Source: Teratosphaeria epicoccoides
Taxonomy: Eukaryota > Ascomycota > Dothideomycetes > Mycosphaerellales > Teratosphaeriaceae
Assembly: GCA_021401465.1 (NCBI GenBank)
Contig: JADDMT010000211.1
Location: 1-35,685 of the forward strand
Direction of reading: 5' to 3'
Length of the DNA: 35,685 bases
Below are positions 19,442 to 28,912 of the stretch, one piece after another. Numbering within the stretch: position 1 is the stretch's first letter; every line of letters starts with the position of its first letter. Both the position numbers and the translations under genes were made by a program. A model generated the notes under the pieces. The model did not search any database, was not told the origin of the DNA, and was given only the letters and a program-made list of their open reading frames with translations.

Positions 19442-20545
19442 ATGTCTTCGATACCGGACCCCAACGCCCCCCGAATTGGCCGACGAGGTCCTCGGCTTCG
19501 CGGTGGGCGCGGTGGACGGGCTGCACCAGAGAACAACGATGCCTCAACTGATAACATCGAAGCCGGCAGGGACAGAATCATCCAGCAGACGGATGGCGAC
19601 GCCAGCAGCTCCAGACTGAGTGCGATATCCTTGGGGTATCTCGATGATCCGTATGCGAGATTGTTCCTTGCTCAAGGCGAGCAGATATCACGACGCGATC
19701 CCATCATCAATCGCGGAACTTATGTCAGGACGACCGCTATCGATCGTCTCGTAAACCAATTCTTACAGACGAACCCAGACCAGAAGAAACAAATTGTCTC
19801 CTTAGGCGCCGGCTCAGATACGCGTTTCTGGAGGATGCATCACGCGAAAGCGTGTCTCACAGCAGAACTGCACTATCACGAGCTGGACTTCGAGAGCAAT
19901 GTCAACCGCAAGCGGTCCGTTGTCCGCCAAGGAGACATTGCTAAAAAGACAGCTCAAGCAGAGAAGGTTGGCTGGCATTATCATCTGCACGCAATTGACT
20001 TGCGGGTCTTGATGAATAAATCGCCGCCTGTCATCCCAAATCTGAACGCGGATTTGCCAACTTTGATCTTGAGCGAATGCTGTTTATGCTATCTACCGCC
20101 CGACGCCGCCACTAGTGTGCTGCAGTACTTTACTATGAACCTACAGAGCCCGCTCGCGCTCGTCATATATGAGCCTGTACGCCCTTTCGATGCATTTGGC
20201 AAGACCATGGTCTCCAATCTGGCATCAAGAGGCATCCATCTGCAGACATTGAAGCGATACGGCTCTTTAGAGGCCCAACGGCAGAGGTTGAAGCTGGCTG
20301 GCTTTGACGGTGGACAGGGTGCAAGAGACATGCTTCAGCTGTATCAGACAGCTGAGTGGGTGAGCGCGATGGAGAAAGACCGGGTGGAGAAACTTGAGTG
20401 GTTAGACGAAGTTGAAGAGTGGAATCTGCTGGCTAGTCACTACTGTGTCGCTTGGGGATGGAGGGGTCAGATCTTCGGGACGGCGTGGCAGCGTCTGCAC
20501 GGCGAGCGGACCAGCGAAGAGGATCAGGACGCTGGTGTAGTCTAG
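19442..20545 (+). CDS. PPM1: Leucine carboxyl methyltransferase 1 (PP2A methyltransferase Ppm1)
   Basis: Intronless, 367 aa from the ATG at 19442 (MSSIPDPNAPRIG); an earlier in-frame ATG at 19415 adds nine residues. The enzyme uses S-adenosylmethionine to methylate the C-terminal leucine of the PP2A catalytic subunit, favouring holoenzyme assembly. After an Arg/Gly-rich start comes the family motif IQQTDGDASSSRLSA, then GYLDDPYARLF near residue 65, and RGTYVRTTAIDRLV. The SAM-binding Gly motif is QIVSLGAGSDTRFWR near residue 120, with the acidic LDFESN beyond it. LILSECCLCYLPPDAA and LVIYEPVRPFDAFG continue the fold. The C-terminus (HYCVAWGW) is as in homologues. Confidence 0.94.
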   Translation: MSSIPDPNAPRIGRRGPRLRGGRGGRAAPENNDASTDNIEAGRDRIIQQTDGDASSSRLSAISLGYLDDPYARLFLAQGEQISRRDPIINRGTYVRTTAIDRLVNQFLQTNPDQKKQIVSLGAGSDTRFWRMHHAKACLTAELHYHELDFESNVNRKRSVVRQGDIAKKTAQAEKVGWHYHLHAIDLRVLMNKSPPVIPNLNADLPTLILSECCLCYLPPDAATSVLQYFTMNLQSPLALVIYEPVRPFDAFGKTMVSNLASRGIHLQTLKRYGSLEAQRQRLKLAGFDGGQGARDMLQLYQTAEWVSAMEKDRVEKLEWLDEVEEWNLLASHYCVAWGWRGQIFGTAWQRLHGERTSEEDQDAGVV

Positions 20546-21114
20546 TTTCCCAAAGCCTGCGAATGCCCAAGGTGCGCATGCCGGCCCAAGCATAATATTG
20601 CGTCGACATGGCGGTGGCGCGGTATCACATGCGTTGAAGGACGCACACGTGGCTTGTGGCGAGATAGCGGACAACAGCTCAGTGGTTACCATTGCTCGCA
20701 CTTGTAGGAGGAGCATTCTTGCGTAGAAAATCACTCGGCCTTTCAACCTTTGATCTTGTCTCCCTTTCCCGAACACATTCAGAGTCAAGCGTACGGTACC
20801 TTCGGTTGCAAGCCGCGCCGCCTCTTCAGCAGCCCACACAAGCCGAAAGCTTGCGTCGTCACCACCCGCCTGGAACATCTTGACGTCTCGTCCAACCACG
20901 CTCGGTGTCTCCTCATGACAAGCATTGCCGTCGAAAATCTACAGCGCACACACGTGCGGCAGGAAACCCACCAACAGTGAACGATCCATACCCTTGGCGC
21001 ATTCAAAAGATCGTCGCAAATCCCTCGGACCCCAAACCCGCCGCGCATCGTCCCCTCAGACAGCAACAACAGCAACAACAAAAACCACATCCCACACCCC
21101 TCGCCCCACGAACA
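20546..21114. other. Intergenic: PPM1 3' flank and CYSTM gene upstream region
   Basis: 569 bp. The last 60 bp before the next ATG are CAA/CAG-rich (several CAACAACAG-like units) and C-rich, typical of a fungal 5' leader. No coding frame is convincing. Confidence 0.5.
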
Positions 21115-21555
21115 ATGGCGCAGAAATACGTACGCTCCCACCCCTTCCTCACCCACAACTCACAACCACGGCACTAACCACCCCCGTCCACCCACCAGGA
21201 CGCCCCACCCGGCCCACCCCCCTCCTACCCCCAACCGATCTACGACGCCGGCCCCGCCACCGAAGCAAATCGCGGGCAATCCCAAGCCTACTACAATTCC
21301 GCAGCACCGCAAAACCAATACGGCGCCCCCTACGGCCAGCAGCAGGCACCCTACCAAAACGTGCAGGGATACCCGCCGCAGCAGCAGCCCTATGGGCAGC
21401 AGCCGACGTACGGGCAGCCGCCGATGGGGTATTATCCCCAGCAGCAGTATCCGCCGCAAGGGGGGAGGATGGGAGGGGGTGCTGGGGAAGGGATTTGCGC
21501 GGGGTTGTTGGGCGCTTTGGCTTGTTGTTGTTGTTTGGATTTTTGTGTGTTTTAG
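21115..21555 (+). CDS. Small Pro/Gln/Tyr-rich CYSTM-type cysteine-rich membrane-module protein
   Basis: Two exons, 21115..21129 and 21199..21555, joined over a 69-bp intron (GTACGC ... CAG with CACTAACC as branch site), give 372 nt, 123 aa. The first exon encodes just MAQKY. The middle is low-complexity with PPGPPPSYPQP and repeats of the type YGQQ and PPQQQ. The C-terminus has the CYSTM layout: a Gly-rich run, GICAGLLGALACCCCLDFCVF, with one short hydrophobic segment carrying clustered cysteines and then a stop. CYSTM proteins are tail-anchored and linked to stress tolerance in fungi and plants; that role is inference here. The intron is required, as otherwise the frame has no proper start. 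Confidence 0.8.
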
Positions 21556-21987
21556 GGCGGAATTGGGGAAGAGTGTGGAGGAGGAAAAGTTGTGGTGAAG
21601 GGGATTATGGAGGTTTCGGTGTGTATATGGAGGGATGGGCGTTCAGATGGGTGTTTACAGGATTCTGAGCCTGTTTTACTAAATGTGTAGTTAATTGTAG
21701 TGTGTTTTTATGATGGAGAAGTGCCTGGGCACGCCATAGAGGCTCCGTTCGCTCAATTTTTCACACACGAAATCATCTTCCATGAATCCATCAAGCTTCG
21801 GCTCCGCGCTATTCATACATGTGCGTAGATGAATATTGCCAGCGTGGCTCCAATGCAAAGTATATATTCTGCACTGCATGCCTTTTCGATTTCCTTGCTT
21901 CTTGATGTTTAGTCCTGTTGTCCATTCTTGCTCCACCCGTCGATATACCGTCATCGGCGTACTTTAGTCGAATATGTTGCCAATCAC
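21556..21987. other. Convergent 3' region between the CYSTM gene and the HAM1-like gene
   Basis: Two genes point toward each other here. T-rich stretches and ATGTGTAGTTAATTG near 21683 fit 3' ends. No coding frame is supported. Confidence 0.5.
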
Positions 21988-22053
21988 CTAGCTCATGTTT
22001 TGCACATGTGTATCAAATACCTACACACATCATTCGGTGTCAGCGACCTGCAC

Positions 22054-24321
22054 TTAGAATTTTGCAAAAGCCACGCCAGGAAAGCCATCAAGACATACCT
22101 CATTCCGCCATCCATGAGAGTCGAAGTCCTCATCGATATGCTCCTCCGCCCTCATAGCTTCCTCATGCCACACCTTGACAATAGAGCCCGGCGCGTAAAC
22201 ACCAGTAAAGACATTCTTCTGATCCGGTCTCCAGCCACTCGACGGCGCAGTGATACCCACACGCGTGTATAGGTCGGGGTCTTCCGCCGGCGTGAGACGC
22301 GCCGCCACCGCTCTGAAAAATGTGAGCAAGTCGTCCGGATTAGCGATTCTCGTCGCTCGAAGCCTCTCACGAGCGAAGAGCAGCTCCCGATTGGCCGCGT
22401 GGAAGAAGTCCGCCAGGCCAGTTGCCAATTGCTTCTCCATGATCTTCTTCACGATCGGGCGGAGAATCGGCTTGAAGAGCCAGCCCACCCAAGAGAACTT
22501 GGTTTTCCTGAGCTGGTAGTTGAGCTTGTGGATATGCACTCTGACGTCCTTGAGTGTAAGGATCTGCTCCAGACGGTCCTTGCCAATTTCGACGTCAATG
22601 TGGATATCGATGCCCTTCTCGTCAAGCGCGAATGATGCAATACCTTCGTCTTGTAGGAAGAACAGCGGTGACTTGTGCGCGCGAAGCCAGAAGCCGACTT
22701 CATCTGCCCGGGCCGACAAACCATCGATCTTGATGGTGGCGAGTGAGGTTGCGCGCGATGCGGTGCGGAAGCGGTGCTTCTGCAGCTCGAAATCATTGTA
22801 AGTCTCTACCCTAAGGCGGTATGGGAGGAAGGAGGTTTGATTGACTGTGCGACCAGGTTCGATGATGAGGTTTTCGAGCAGAAGGTCAATCTCTGGGGTT
22901 GATACCTCCAGCCGCGGAATTGGGATGTATTGGATCGCGGAGATGAGCAGAGGGACGAAGACATTGATCGCATCTTGGACAAGATCGGGGTTAGTGATCT
23001 GGTTATTGGGCGGCGAGAGGACTGCAAGTAGGCGAGAAGCGGTGGTCAGCAGTTTGTGAATATCTTCATCCTTTAGGATCGACTGGAAGGTAATCTGGAT
23101 TTGCTGGAGCAGCGCGTTGATGTCGTCGTTCAACTTGCTGTCTTTGCCGGTCTGCTGCGACTTTGCGCGGAGCTCTTGGAATTTCTCCGGTGCATTATCG
23201 AAGAACGATGGATCGATCAGAAGCTTCTGCAGTGAGTTGCCGGCATCGCTGGTCAGCGATTCAAACTGCGGGTCGGAGTCTTTGTGGATCAACACTTTCT
23301 GCCACAGCTTCTCAACCTTGTCCCATTCCTGCTTGTCGCCGAAGGAGGTCAAGAAAAGCCAAGCATTGTGTATTGCCTTGTCCAGCTCCTTGTTATGATG
23401 CGTGTTTTCTGATGCGATAGCTTCCACCTCTTCAGCAGCTCGGCTATACACCATTGCGTATCTCTTGATAAGAAGCGAAATGGTTGATACAGATTCCGAA
23501 TAGTCATCTCGCTGCTTCAACTTCAGGATTGCCTGCTTGAGCCTGTTGAGCAACGTCTTGCCCTCATCGCCAGACAGCTTGTCCTCAACACTTTCAATGG
23601 CAGTCTTGGTGACGTCGGCTGTCCCATTAGCTACGACCTTGCCAACATCCGCCACCTCACGGCCCAAGTCCTCGCTTGTTGGTGGCTTGACTCCAGCATC
23701 TGCACCCGGCTTGGCCACAGCTTTCTTCTCCGCCTCGCCCGGCTCCAGCTTCTTGCCGACCTGTTGTGAGACTTCAGACAGCTTGAATGCAGAGTCCTTG
23801 AACACTTCCCGGCCCACCACGTTCAAATCATTTAGAAATACCCTGAAGTCGGAGTTGGTCAACAGTAAACTTCCAACAGTCCTGATGCTCTGGTATGCCG
23901 CCGCCGTGTCTGCCTTCGCTTTGCTCTTCCTAGCCTTTGCAGCAATATCGGCCGTGTCGACGTCGATCCGACTGTGTGCCGCATACCAGATCAAGTCCTG
24001 AACCTGATCCCGCTCGTTCTTATGCTGCACCAAGTCCATGAACTGCTGCAGCAACGTACGCGTCTGCTTTACTAGCCGACGACCGCTTTCGCTCAGCTCT
24101 GGATTGTCCTGTAGGAGCAGGTCGCTGGCCAGGAGGGTGCGGAGGTTGATGATGATCTGCTCGGTGCTTGGCATATGTCCTTTGGACAGCGCTCTGAACA
24201 TTTGATAGGTGTGAAGCTTCTGATGAAGCTGGCGCTGAAGTTCGGTGTCATCGCGGTACCGAGGCAGCAATGGCTCTCTGTCGTCGGTCTTCTTGCGACC
24301 AAAGCCGAAATAGGAAGACAT
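22054..24321 (-). CDS. HAM1-like protein (DUF5923/DUF4449), lipid-transfer-like fold
   Basis: 755 aa read without splicing, starting MSSYFGFGRKKTDDREPLLP. The N-terminal part (RQLHQKLHTYQMFRALSKG, then PSTEQIIINLRTLLASDLL) and C-terminal part (about 440-740: LPYRLRVETYNDFELQKHRF, GFWLRAHKSPLFFLQDEG, WVGWLFKPILRPIVKKIMEK) match the fungal HAM1-like N and C families. These resemble BPI/SMP-type tubular lipid-binding proteins; function is not established. A Lys/Glu/Ala-rich linker lies near 195-250. The 3' end is uncertain: a strong GTATGT donor at 22098 directly follows codon 741 (WRNE). Splicing to TAG at 22021 (78-bp intron with a CTGAC branch site) would end in VFDTHVQNMS at 21988; splicing to CAG at 22048 would end in VADTE at 22030. 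Confidence 0.85.
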   Translation of the reverse strand: MSSYFGFGRKKTDDREPLLPRYRDDTELQRQLHQKLHTYQMFRALSKGHMPSTEQIIINLRTLLASDLLLQDNPELSESGRRLVKQTRTLLQQFMDLVQHKNERDQVQDLIWYAAHSRIDVDTADIAAKARKSKAKADTAAAYQSIRTVGSLLLTNSDFRVFLNDLNVVGREVFKDSAFKLSEVSQQVGKKLEPGEAEKKAVAKPGADAGVKPPTSEDLGREVADVGKVVANGTADVTKTAIESVEDKLSGDEGKTLLNRLKQAILKLKQRDDYSESVSTISLLIKRYAMVYSRAAEEVEAIASENTHHNKELDKAIHNAWLFLTSFGDKQEWDKVEKLWQKVLIHKDSDPQFESLTSDAGNSLQKLLIDPSFFDNAPEKFQELRAKSQQTGKDSKLNDDINALLQQIQITFQSILKDEDIHKLLTTASRLLAVLSPPNNQITNPDLVQDAINVFVPLLISAIQYIPIPRLEVSTPEIDLLLENLIIEPGRTVNQTSFLPYRLRVETYNDFELQKHRFRTASRATSLATIKIDGLSARADEVGFWLRAHKSPLFFLQDEGIASFALDEKGIDIHIDVEIGKDRLEQILTLKDVRVHIHKLNYQLRKTKFSWVGWLFKPILRPIVKKIMEKQLATGLADFFHAANRELLFARERLRATRIANPDDLLTFFRAVAARLTPAEDPDLYTRVGITAPSSGWRPDQKNVFTGVYAPGSIVKVWHEEAMRAEEHIDEDFDSHGWRNEVCLDGFPGVAFAKF

Positions 24322-25500
24322 GATGGATGGTGGCTCTTGCGTGTACGCGGTCCGATCGTGCTTTTAGAGCGATTATGTCTCTGTTGTGTTCGTGTTGAAA
24401 AGCGAAGACTGGTCCAGATCGAACGTAAGTCGGCAAGTCTGCAAGTTCACGTTGGTAATGTATAGCAAAGCGTCATAATGATGACGGCGGAGCTTGACGC
24501 GGGAGCTTGGAGACGCGCCTTCCTTCCTTCCCTCCTCTGCATTCTCCTCTGCGCTGGCTGACGCTGCTGCCATGCGTCCAAGCGCAAATGACGTGTCGTG
24601 ACTGTCAAGCCATCATCAACACAAAATCACCTTGTTCATGATATGCCATTGAAAAGAGACTTTCCATCTCTCATGCTATCTCCTACCTACCTTGCGTACC
24701 AAGCTTCCAGGAAAAGTGAGCAATGACGTAACGTGGCAGCCATGCGACCGAGGGTCATTAGACGTTGCAACCCCAATCCTGCTTAATTCGTATGCTCGAC
24801 AATCCATAACATCGCGAATTTTGGTCCGGTCCTTATGATGTAGGCATCAAATTGAAGCACACATCAAGCTCTGTTAATTGATGTTTTCAGGGTTTGAAAT
24901 GGCTTCATTAATACCTGAGAAGTGCTATAAGAAGTTATAGTGTAAACATGACATGCTAGTTAAAAACTCGTCCTTAAGGCTCTTGACAATAGACTTGTAA
25001 GGCTTATCAGAAGGCTAGCTACATAACAGCAGCGTTAAAAATGCGGCTTTAAACAAACAATATTAGATACTTTACATAGTAGTGTAAGTTGTCACTGTCA
25101 ATAAGATGCATCTTATAATTGTATCACAAAGCGCTATATAGGTTACAAGACAAGATCATAAGACTTATTATTAGGATTGCATATAAGGGAGCTAATTACA
25201 TGCGTAGGCTACAGTTAGCTATATTGCTAGAAAGGACCTCTTGTCTTTTAGTTTACATAGAGATAGCTTCGTAATGCAGCTATGGCAAGAATAACTCACA
25301 CACATTAAAAGAAGAATACTAGTTAGTTTGTTATTCGAACTACTGAAAAGTAATAATGTGACGTTTCGATTGCATACTCAGATTAGTCATTCTCGCTCTC
25401 GCCCGTGCCAAATGACGAAGCGCCTGCCTTCTTTAAGGCCCGTGATGGCTTCCTTGTAGGCTGATACTTGTTTGTGACGATACTCTGATGACTTTAAAGC
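24322..25500. other. Gene-free boundary into AT-rich decayed repeats
   Basis: The first about 300 bp are the upstream region of the HAM1-like gene. From about 24800 base composition shifts to TA-rich sequence full of CTAG, TTAG and TATA words, with no usable frame. On the minus strand at about 25470-25385 a short frame (KYQPTRKPSRALKKAGASSF, then stop) looks like a gene tail, but nothing connects to it upstream. Confidence 0.5.
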
Positions 25501-25507
25501 TATATGT

Positions 25508-25677
25508 GATATTTGTTTGGGACAGATGACTGACTAGGCATGTGCGCATTGTTCAGAGCAAATGACTGACTAGACATGAGCGGGCATTTCCTGACTAGAC
25601 ATGCGCTGTTCGTTCGGGGCAAATGGCTAAGCGGGCATTTGATGACTAGATATGTACTGTTCGTTTGAGGCCATTGA
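25508..25677. repeat. Degenerate tandem repeat, three copies of about 50-60 bp
   Basis: On the minus strand, units start near GCCTCAAACGAACAG, GCCCCGAACGAACAG and GCTCTGAACAATG and share a CTAGTCAGTCATTT-like and AAATGCCCGC block. The copies differ by substitutions and short indels. The frame across them on the minus strand stays open but no protein family is recognised. Confidence 0.55.
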
Positions 25678-25924
25678 CTACTGTACATTGAATGCTGAAG
25701 CCGGCACTGAGACTGATATATCATTCGGAACAACCTGTGAAAACAAGTGTTCAAACGATGAAAAAGACTGCCGATTTTGTGTGTTAAGCATAATACAGTA
25801 CTACCGCAGAAGTGTCGGTGGGCGGGATCCTTGGCACGATGGATTGCAGTGATATCCGTCAATGCAGTGGATGCCACAACAATCATAGAGCTTTGAAACT
25901 TAGAGACATCATTCTTTGTATGCT

Positions 25925-26175
25925 TGGCTATCTTATGACAAATTTTGAAGGTGATTGCAGCGTTGATACTTAGTGTGCTAGCCCTTTGCCTTAATCACTG
26001 CCTGCATCCTACGTGGCATTGATACTAACACTGCCCTGATCCTTTTCGACAGTATCCTTTGCCATGCCTCTGGCAATATCTCTTCTCGGGCCTTCTTGAT
26101 GTTCTCAGCTCCTTGAATATCGCCGAATTGAGAGCATATCTCATAGACCATGGTCTTGAGAAGGTGCCAAAGATG
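25925..26175 (-). mobile_element. Relic of a Tc1/mariner-type transposase, C-terminal end
   Basis: The minus strand encodes HLWHLLKTMVYE, then a helix ending EEILPEAWQRILSKRI, SMPRRMQAVIKAKG, an in-frame TAG and HTKY. This is the well-known C-terminus of Tc1-type DDE transposases (EHLWxxLK ... SMPRRxQAVIxAKGxxTKY). The conserved SPDLNPIE block expected just before HLWHLL is absent, so the copy is truncated or deleted there. The remaining N-terminal catalytic region is not present. Only one stop lies in it. Confidence 0.75.
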
Positions 26176-27415
26176 TCACTTAGCTGGCAGGGATGACATC
26201 TCTAGTCTACTAAGGCTAACTATTGACGACATCAATTAGCTCTAATCTTAGGCGTAGGTATCAGGTTTCCTAACTCCTAGTCCTTTACTAACAATTAATA
26301 GGGATAGTCGTCATTATAGGCTAGGTCGCAAAGATGTTACTAGGATCTTTGACATTTGTCGCCGCCTCGCCTACTAGGTTAGTACCGAGTTAATTCCTCC
26401 TGCCTTTTGTGGCGCTTACACTAAGCACATTCAGGAGTCTGGTTAGCGCTTTACTAAGAAGATTCGGTGCTATCCTAATTTCAGAGGAGCTAGCTTCATT
26501 GCAAAGAACACATTCGGGTTTCTAGCAATCGCTGCGAGTATAACTAAGGATCGTCAGGTGCATACTAGTAATACGGCCTGCCGAAACTGCAAGAACGGGA
26601 ATAGACACAGTTAGGACTACATCACGACTAGCGGCAACTTACTACTGTTTCGCGAGGCCTACACTAACCGCAGTTTCGCAAACTACCCGGAAATCTGCGA
26701 GTTCTACAACCCTGATGCCCTAGGCCCGTTATTTAGTAGTCGCGTACAAGCCGATGAATGTAGCGTTAGTAAAGCTAGTAAGTATCTTCAACCGTTTCCT
26801 TGCCTAACAGGTACTGACTTTGACTAGTATCTCTAGTAGGTAGTAGAGAATAGTCACATCCCAGGCAGATTCAACAAGATAGCTAGGTTCATCAGGCCAG
26901 ATTGTAGGTCGAAAGATAAGGCCATGATTGTAGAGGACTTTGTGACTACTAATCCCATCGTTAAAAGCTACTTAGACGACCCTTAGTTGCTCATATCGAC
27001 TATGAACAAAATTGAGAGTAGCGTAACTCTTGCACCTACTAACGCCATTATGATACTAGATGACAACTTCAAACAGTAGTCAACTAGGCAAGCCTGTAGC
27101 AGGGTTAGTCGTACTAGATTAATGCAGTTAGCGCGATTCACAGAGGTAATGAGATTTTACTAGGTTACGCCATAGAGCTAATTCGGAGAATAGACTATGA
27201 ACCATTAGCAGACTAGTAATGACTTCATTAATATCATGCGCAAGGATCAGGGCGAGTAGAGAGGCATAGGATCGTGTAGGCTACGCAGGCTAGCGCGAGA
27301 TGACAGATTAATTAGGGTTTAACTGCAATCTTGTGATAGAGTAATGCTAGTAGTCGTGCGCAAGCAGTATCGTTTTAGATAGTAACTACACAAGCGCCTC
27401 ATCTAATAGAGTATA
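26176..27415 (+). pseudogene. Coding remnant A of the unknown element
   Basis: One frame (codons in phase with 26228) runs over about 1.2 kb with TAG/TAA interruptions but no TGA. Readable pieces include RKDVTRIFDICRRLAY, GASFIAKNTFGFLAIAASI, TACRNCKNGNRHS (a CxxC pair near 26579), ANYPEICEFYNPDALGPLF, KYLQPFPCLTGTDFD and FNKIARFIRPDCRSKDKAMI. It ends near RKQYRFR. The protein would be about 400 aa, with mixed helical and aromatic content. I do not recognise it. The absence of frameshifts and the regular composition argue that it was once translated. Confidence 0.5.
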
Positions 27416-27889
27416 TGCATAATACTAATCATCTCGTCCGTTTGTATGTACTTGACAACTACTAAATGCTAGTAGTATACTAGTAGTACGTCTACTACTA
27501 CTACGTTAAGGTCCGACCTATAGATCGCTACTACACATTTTAAACCCTTATAATCGACAGACAATGACTGCTAGTAGTATACTAGCAGCACTCCTACTAT
27601 GTCTACGCCACACATCTAAGCTACTAGTAATACAGGGTATGACTTTGTGCATATAAATACTATACACTTTGGATTTATATATGAAACTACTCGAAATTTG
27701 GGATTCCTGGCTAAAATCACGCTCGTACTGCCTGCGATCGACAGAACGAGTTAGCTAATAATAACTGCTGCTAGTATACTACTAGCACATCCATTTTCGT
27801 CTACTCTAGGCCCTCCTTTACTACTATACTCTAATAACACTCGATTCTTCTATTAACCTAAACACTAACCCTACACATGCATAGCTAGC
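27416..27889. other. Noncoding TA-rich middle of the unknown element
   Basis: No frame is readable. It holds three related inverted repeats, listed separately, and long CTAG/CTACTA stretches. Confidence 0.5.
27467..27787. repeat. Three spaced copies of a TGCTAGTA-type hairpin
   Basis: Copies lie at 27467-27487, 27568-27588 and 27765-27787. The middle one has perfect 9-bp arms, CTGCTAGTA and TACTAGCAG, around GTA. The third has TGCTAGTA and TACTAGCA around TAC. Each is followed within about 25 bp by a TCTAC word. Start spacings are 101 and about 197 bp, suggesting a unit near 100 bp with one unit lacking the hairpin. Confidence 0.75.
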
Positions 27890-28912
27890 TAACATGATGA
27901 ACTGTCTGAGTAGCAATCAGCTACCCGCGCGGCACGCGTACCTTTACAGTAAGTATCGACATGACTAAGGGCTTAGGGTCTAGGTGTTTATAGTGATTAA
28001 CGTGTCTATAAGCGCTGTAGCCTTTGTAACACACTATGTCAACAATGGCTTCATAGCGCATACTATACTACACAGGCTACAGCAAGGCATTAAAAGGTCA
28101 TAGTAGTTATGCCTAGCATGTTCCTACCTACATAGTAGCGAAGTTTTAGCACTTCATTAATCAGAGTACTATAGATCTTAGACCTGACGAGAAATACGCG
28201 TCAGATTTAAACATCTCCTTAGACTTAAACAACAGAGTCGAAACTTAATTAGTAGACAATGTCCTCGCCTACAAGGAGGGGACATTAGTCGATGACGCTA
28301 CAGGAGTAGATAGGCAGTATGTTGCAAACGAGGAACTAGTCATAGTCGTCGAGCCTGTGTTTAATGAGGCTTACATGTAAGAGAAGGAGATAGTAGCGAC
28401 AGCTAGGGCAATCGACAATGACAGTAGTAACATTAACGCGCTTAGTCTCTACAATAACCTAGCAGCATTTACAAGAGGCGCTACATCTCTAGATAGACGA
28501 TATAGAGACACGAATAGCAGCTAAGCAGGTAGGCTACATAGCGTCATAAGCGAGCATAGCTTGGCTTTAATCTATATGCGCGCTAGTAGGCTGTTGTCTG
28601 CTAGATGCAAGTAACTATACAAGTAGACACCTTTTAGCGTAGGTAGTCTCATAGCGGGCAGGCTAATCAAAGTGTACGTTAAGCCGCAATCCTACTAAGT
28701 TAGTAATAACCTTGACTAGGTCTGACAAACAGACAGATAAGGAACTTAACGAATAGGGCTATGCCTTCTTCTAAAGTAATGTAGATATAGCATTCGCATA
28801 CTAGCTCTTACACGAAGGCATTTCGAGTAATGTCATCGATCGGTTATTCAAGAATCCCTGGCTGCAGAAGATCTACGAACTGCTTAGCTTTTAGTTAGGC
28901 GTAGAGCTTAAG
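27890..28912 (+). pseudogene. Coding remnant B of the unknown element, cut by the gypsy 5' LTR
   Basis: Readable segments begin MNCLSSNQLPARHAYLYS (27893 on), followed by a possible GTAAGT donor. From about 28150 a frame reads LRPDEKYASDLNISLDLNNR, then EELVIVVEPVFNEAYM. The last part, in another frame, reads GISSNVIDRLFKNPWLQKIY and continues to LGVELK at base 28912. Stops are mostly TAG/TAA, with one or more frame changes near 28700 that could be an intron, an indel or overlapping frames. No family recognised. The loss of the downstream part is explained by the LTR beginning at 28913. Confidence 0.45.

Larger units (their letters stand above)
26176..28912 (+). mobile_element. Unrecognised RIP-mutated element, interrupted by the gypsy retrotransposon
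   Basis: Two long plus-strand coding remnants flank a noncoding middle with hairpins. Within the clear frames, stops are almost only TAG and TAA, as expected when CAG, CAA and TGG codons are hit at CpA. No transposase, reverse transcriptase or recombinase motif was recognised in the readable frames. The second remnant reads to base 28912, where the LTR begins, so the rest should lie beyond the right end of the window. Confidence 0.55.

Noticed and set aside
20925..21668. 247-codon plus-strand frame, Pro/Arg-rich
   Set aside because: Out-of-frame reading of the CYSTM gene and its leader; the spliced frame explains the locus.
25840..25880. CAGTG start as a Tc1 terminal inverted repeat
   Set aside because: It is not flanked by TA and no partner repeat was found.
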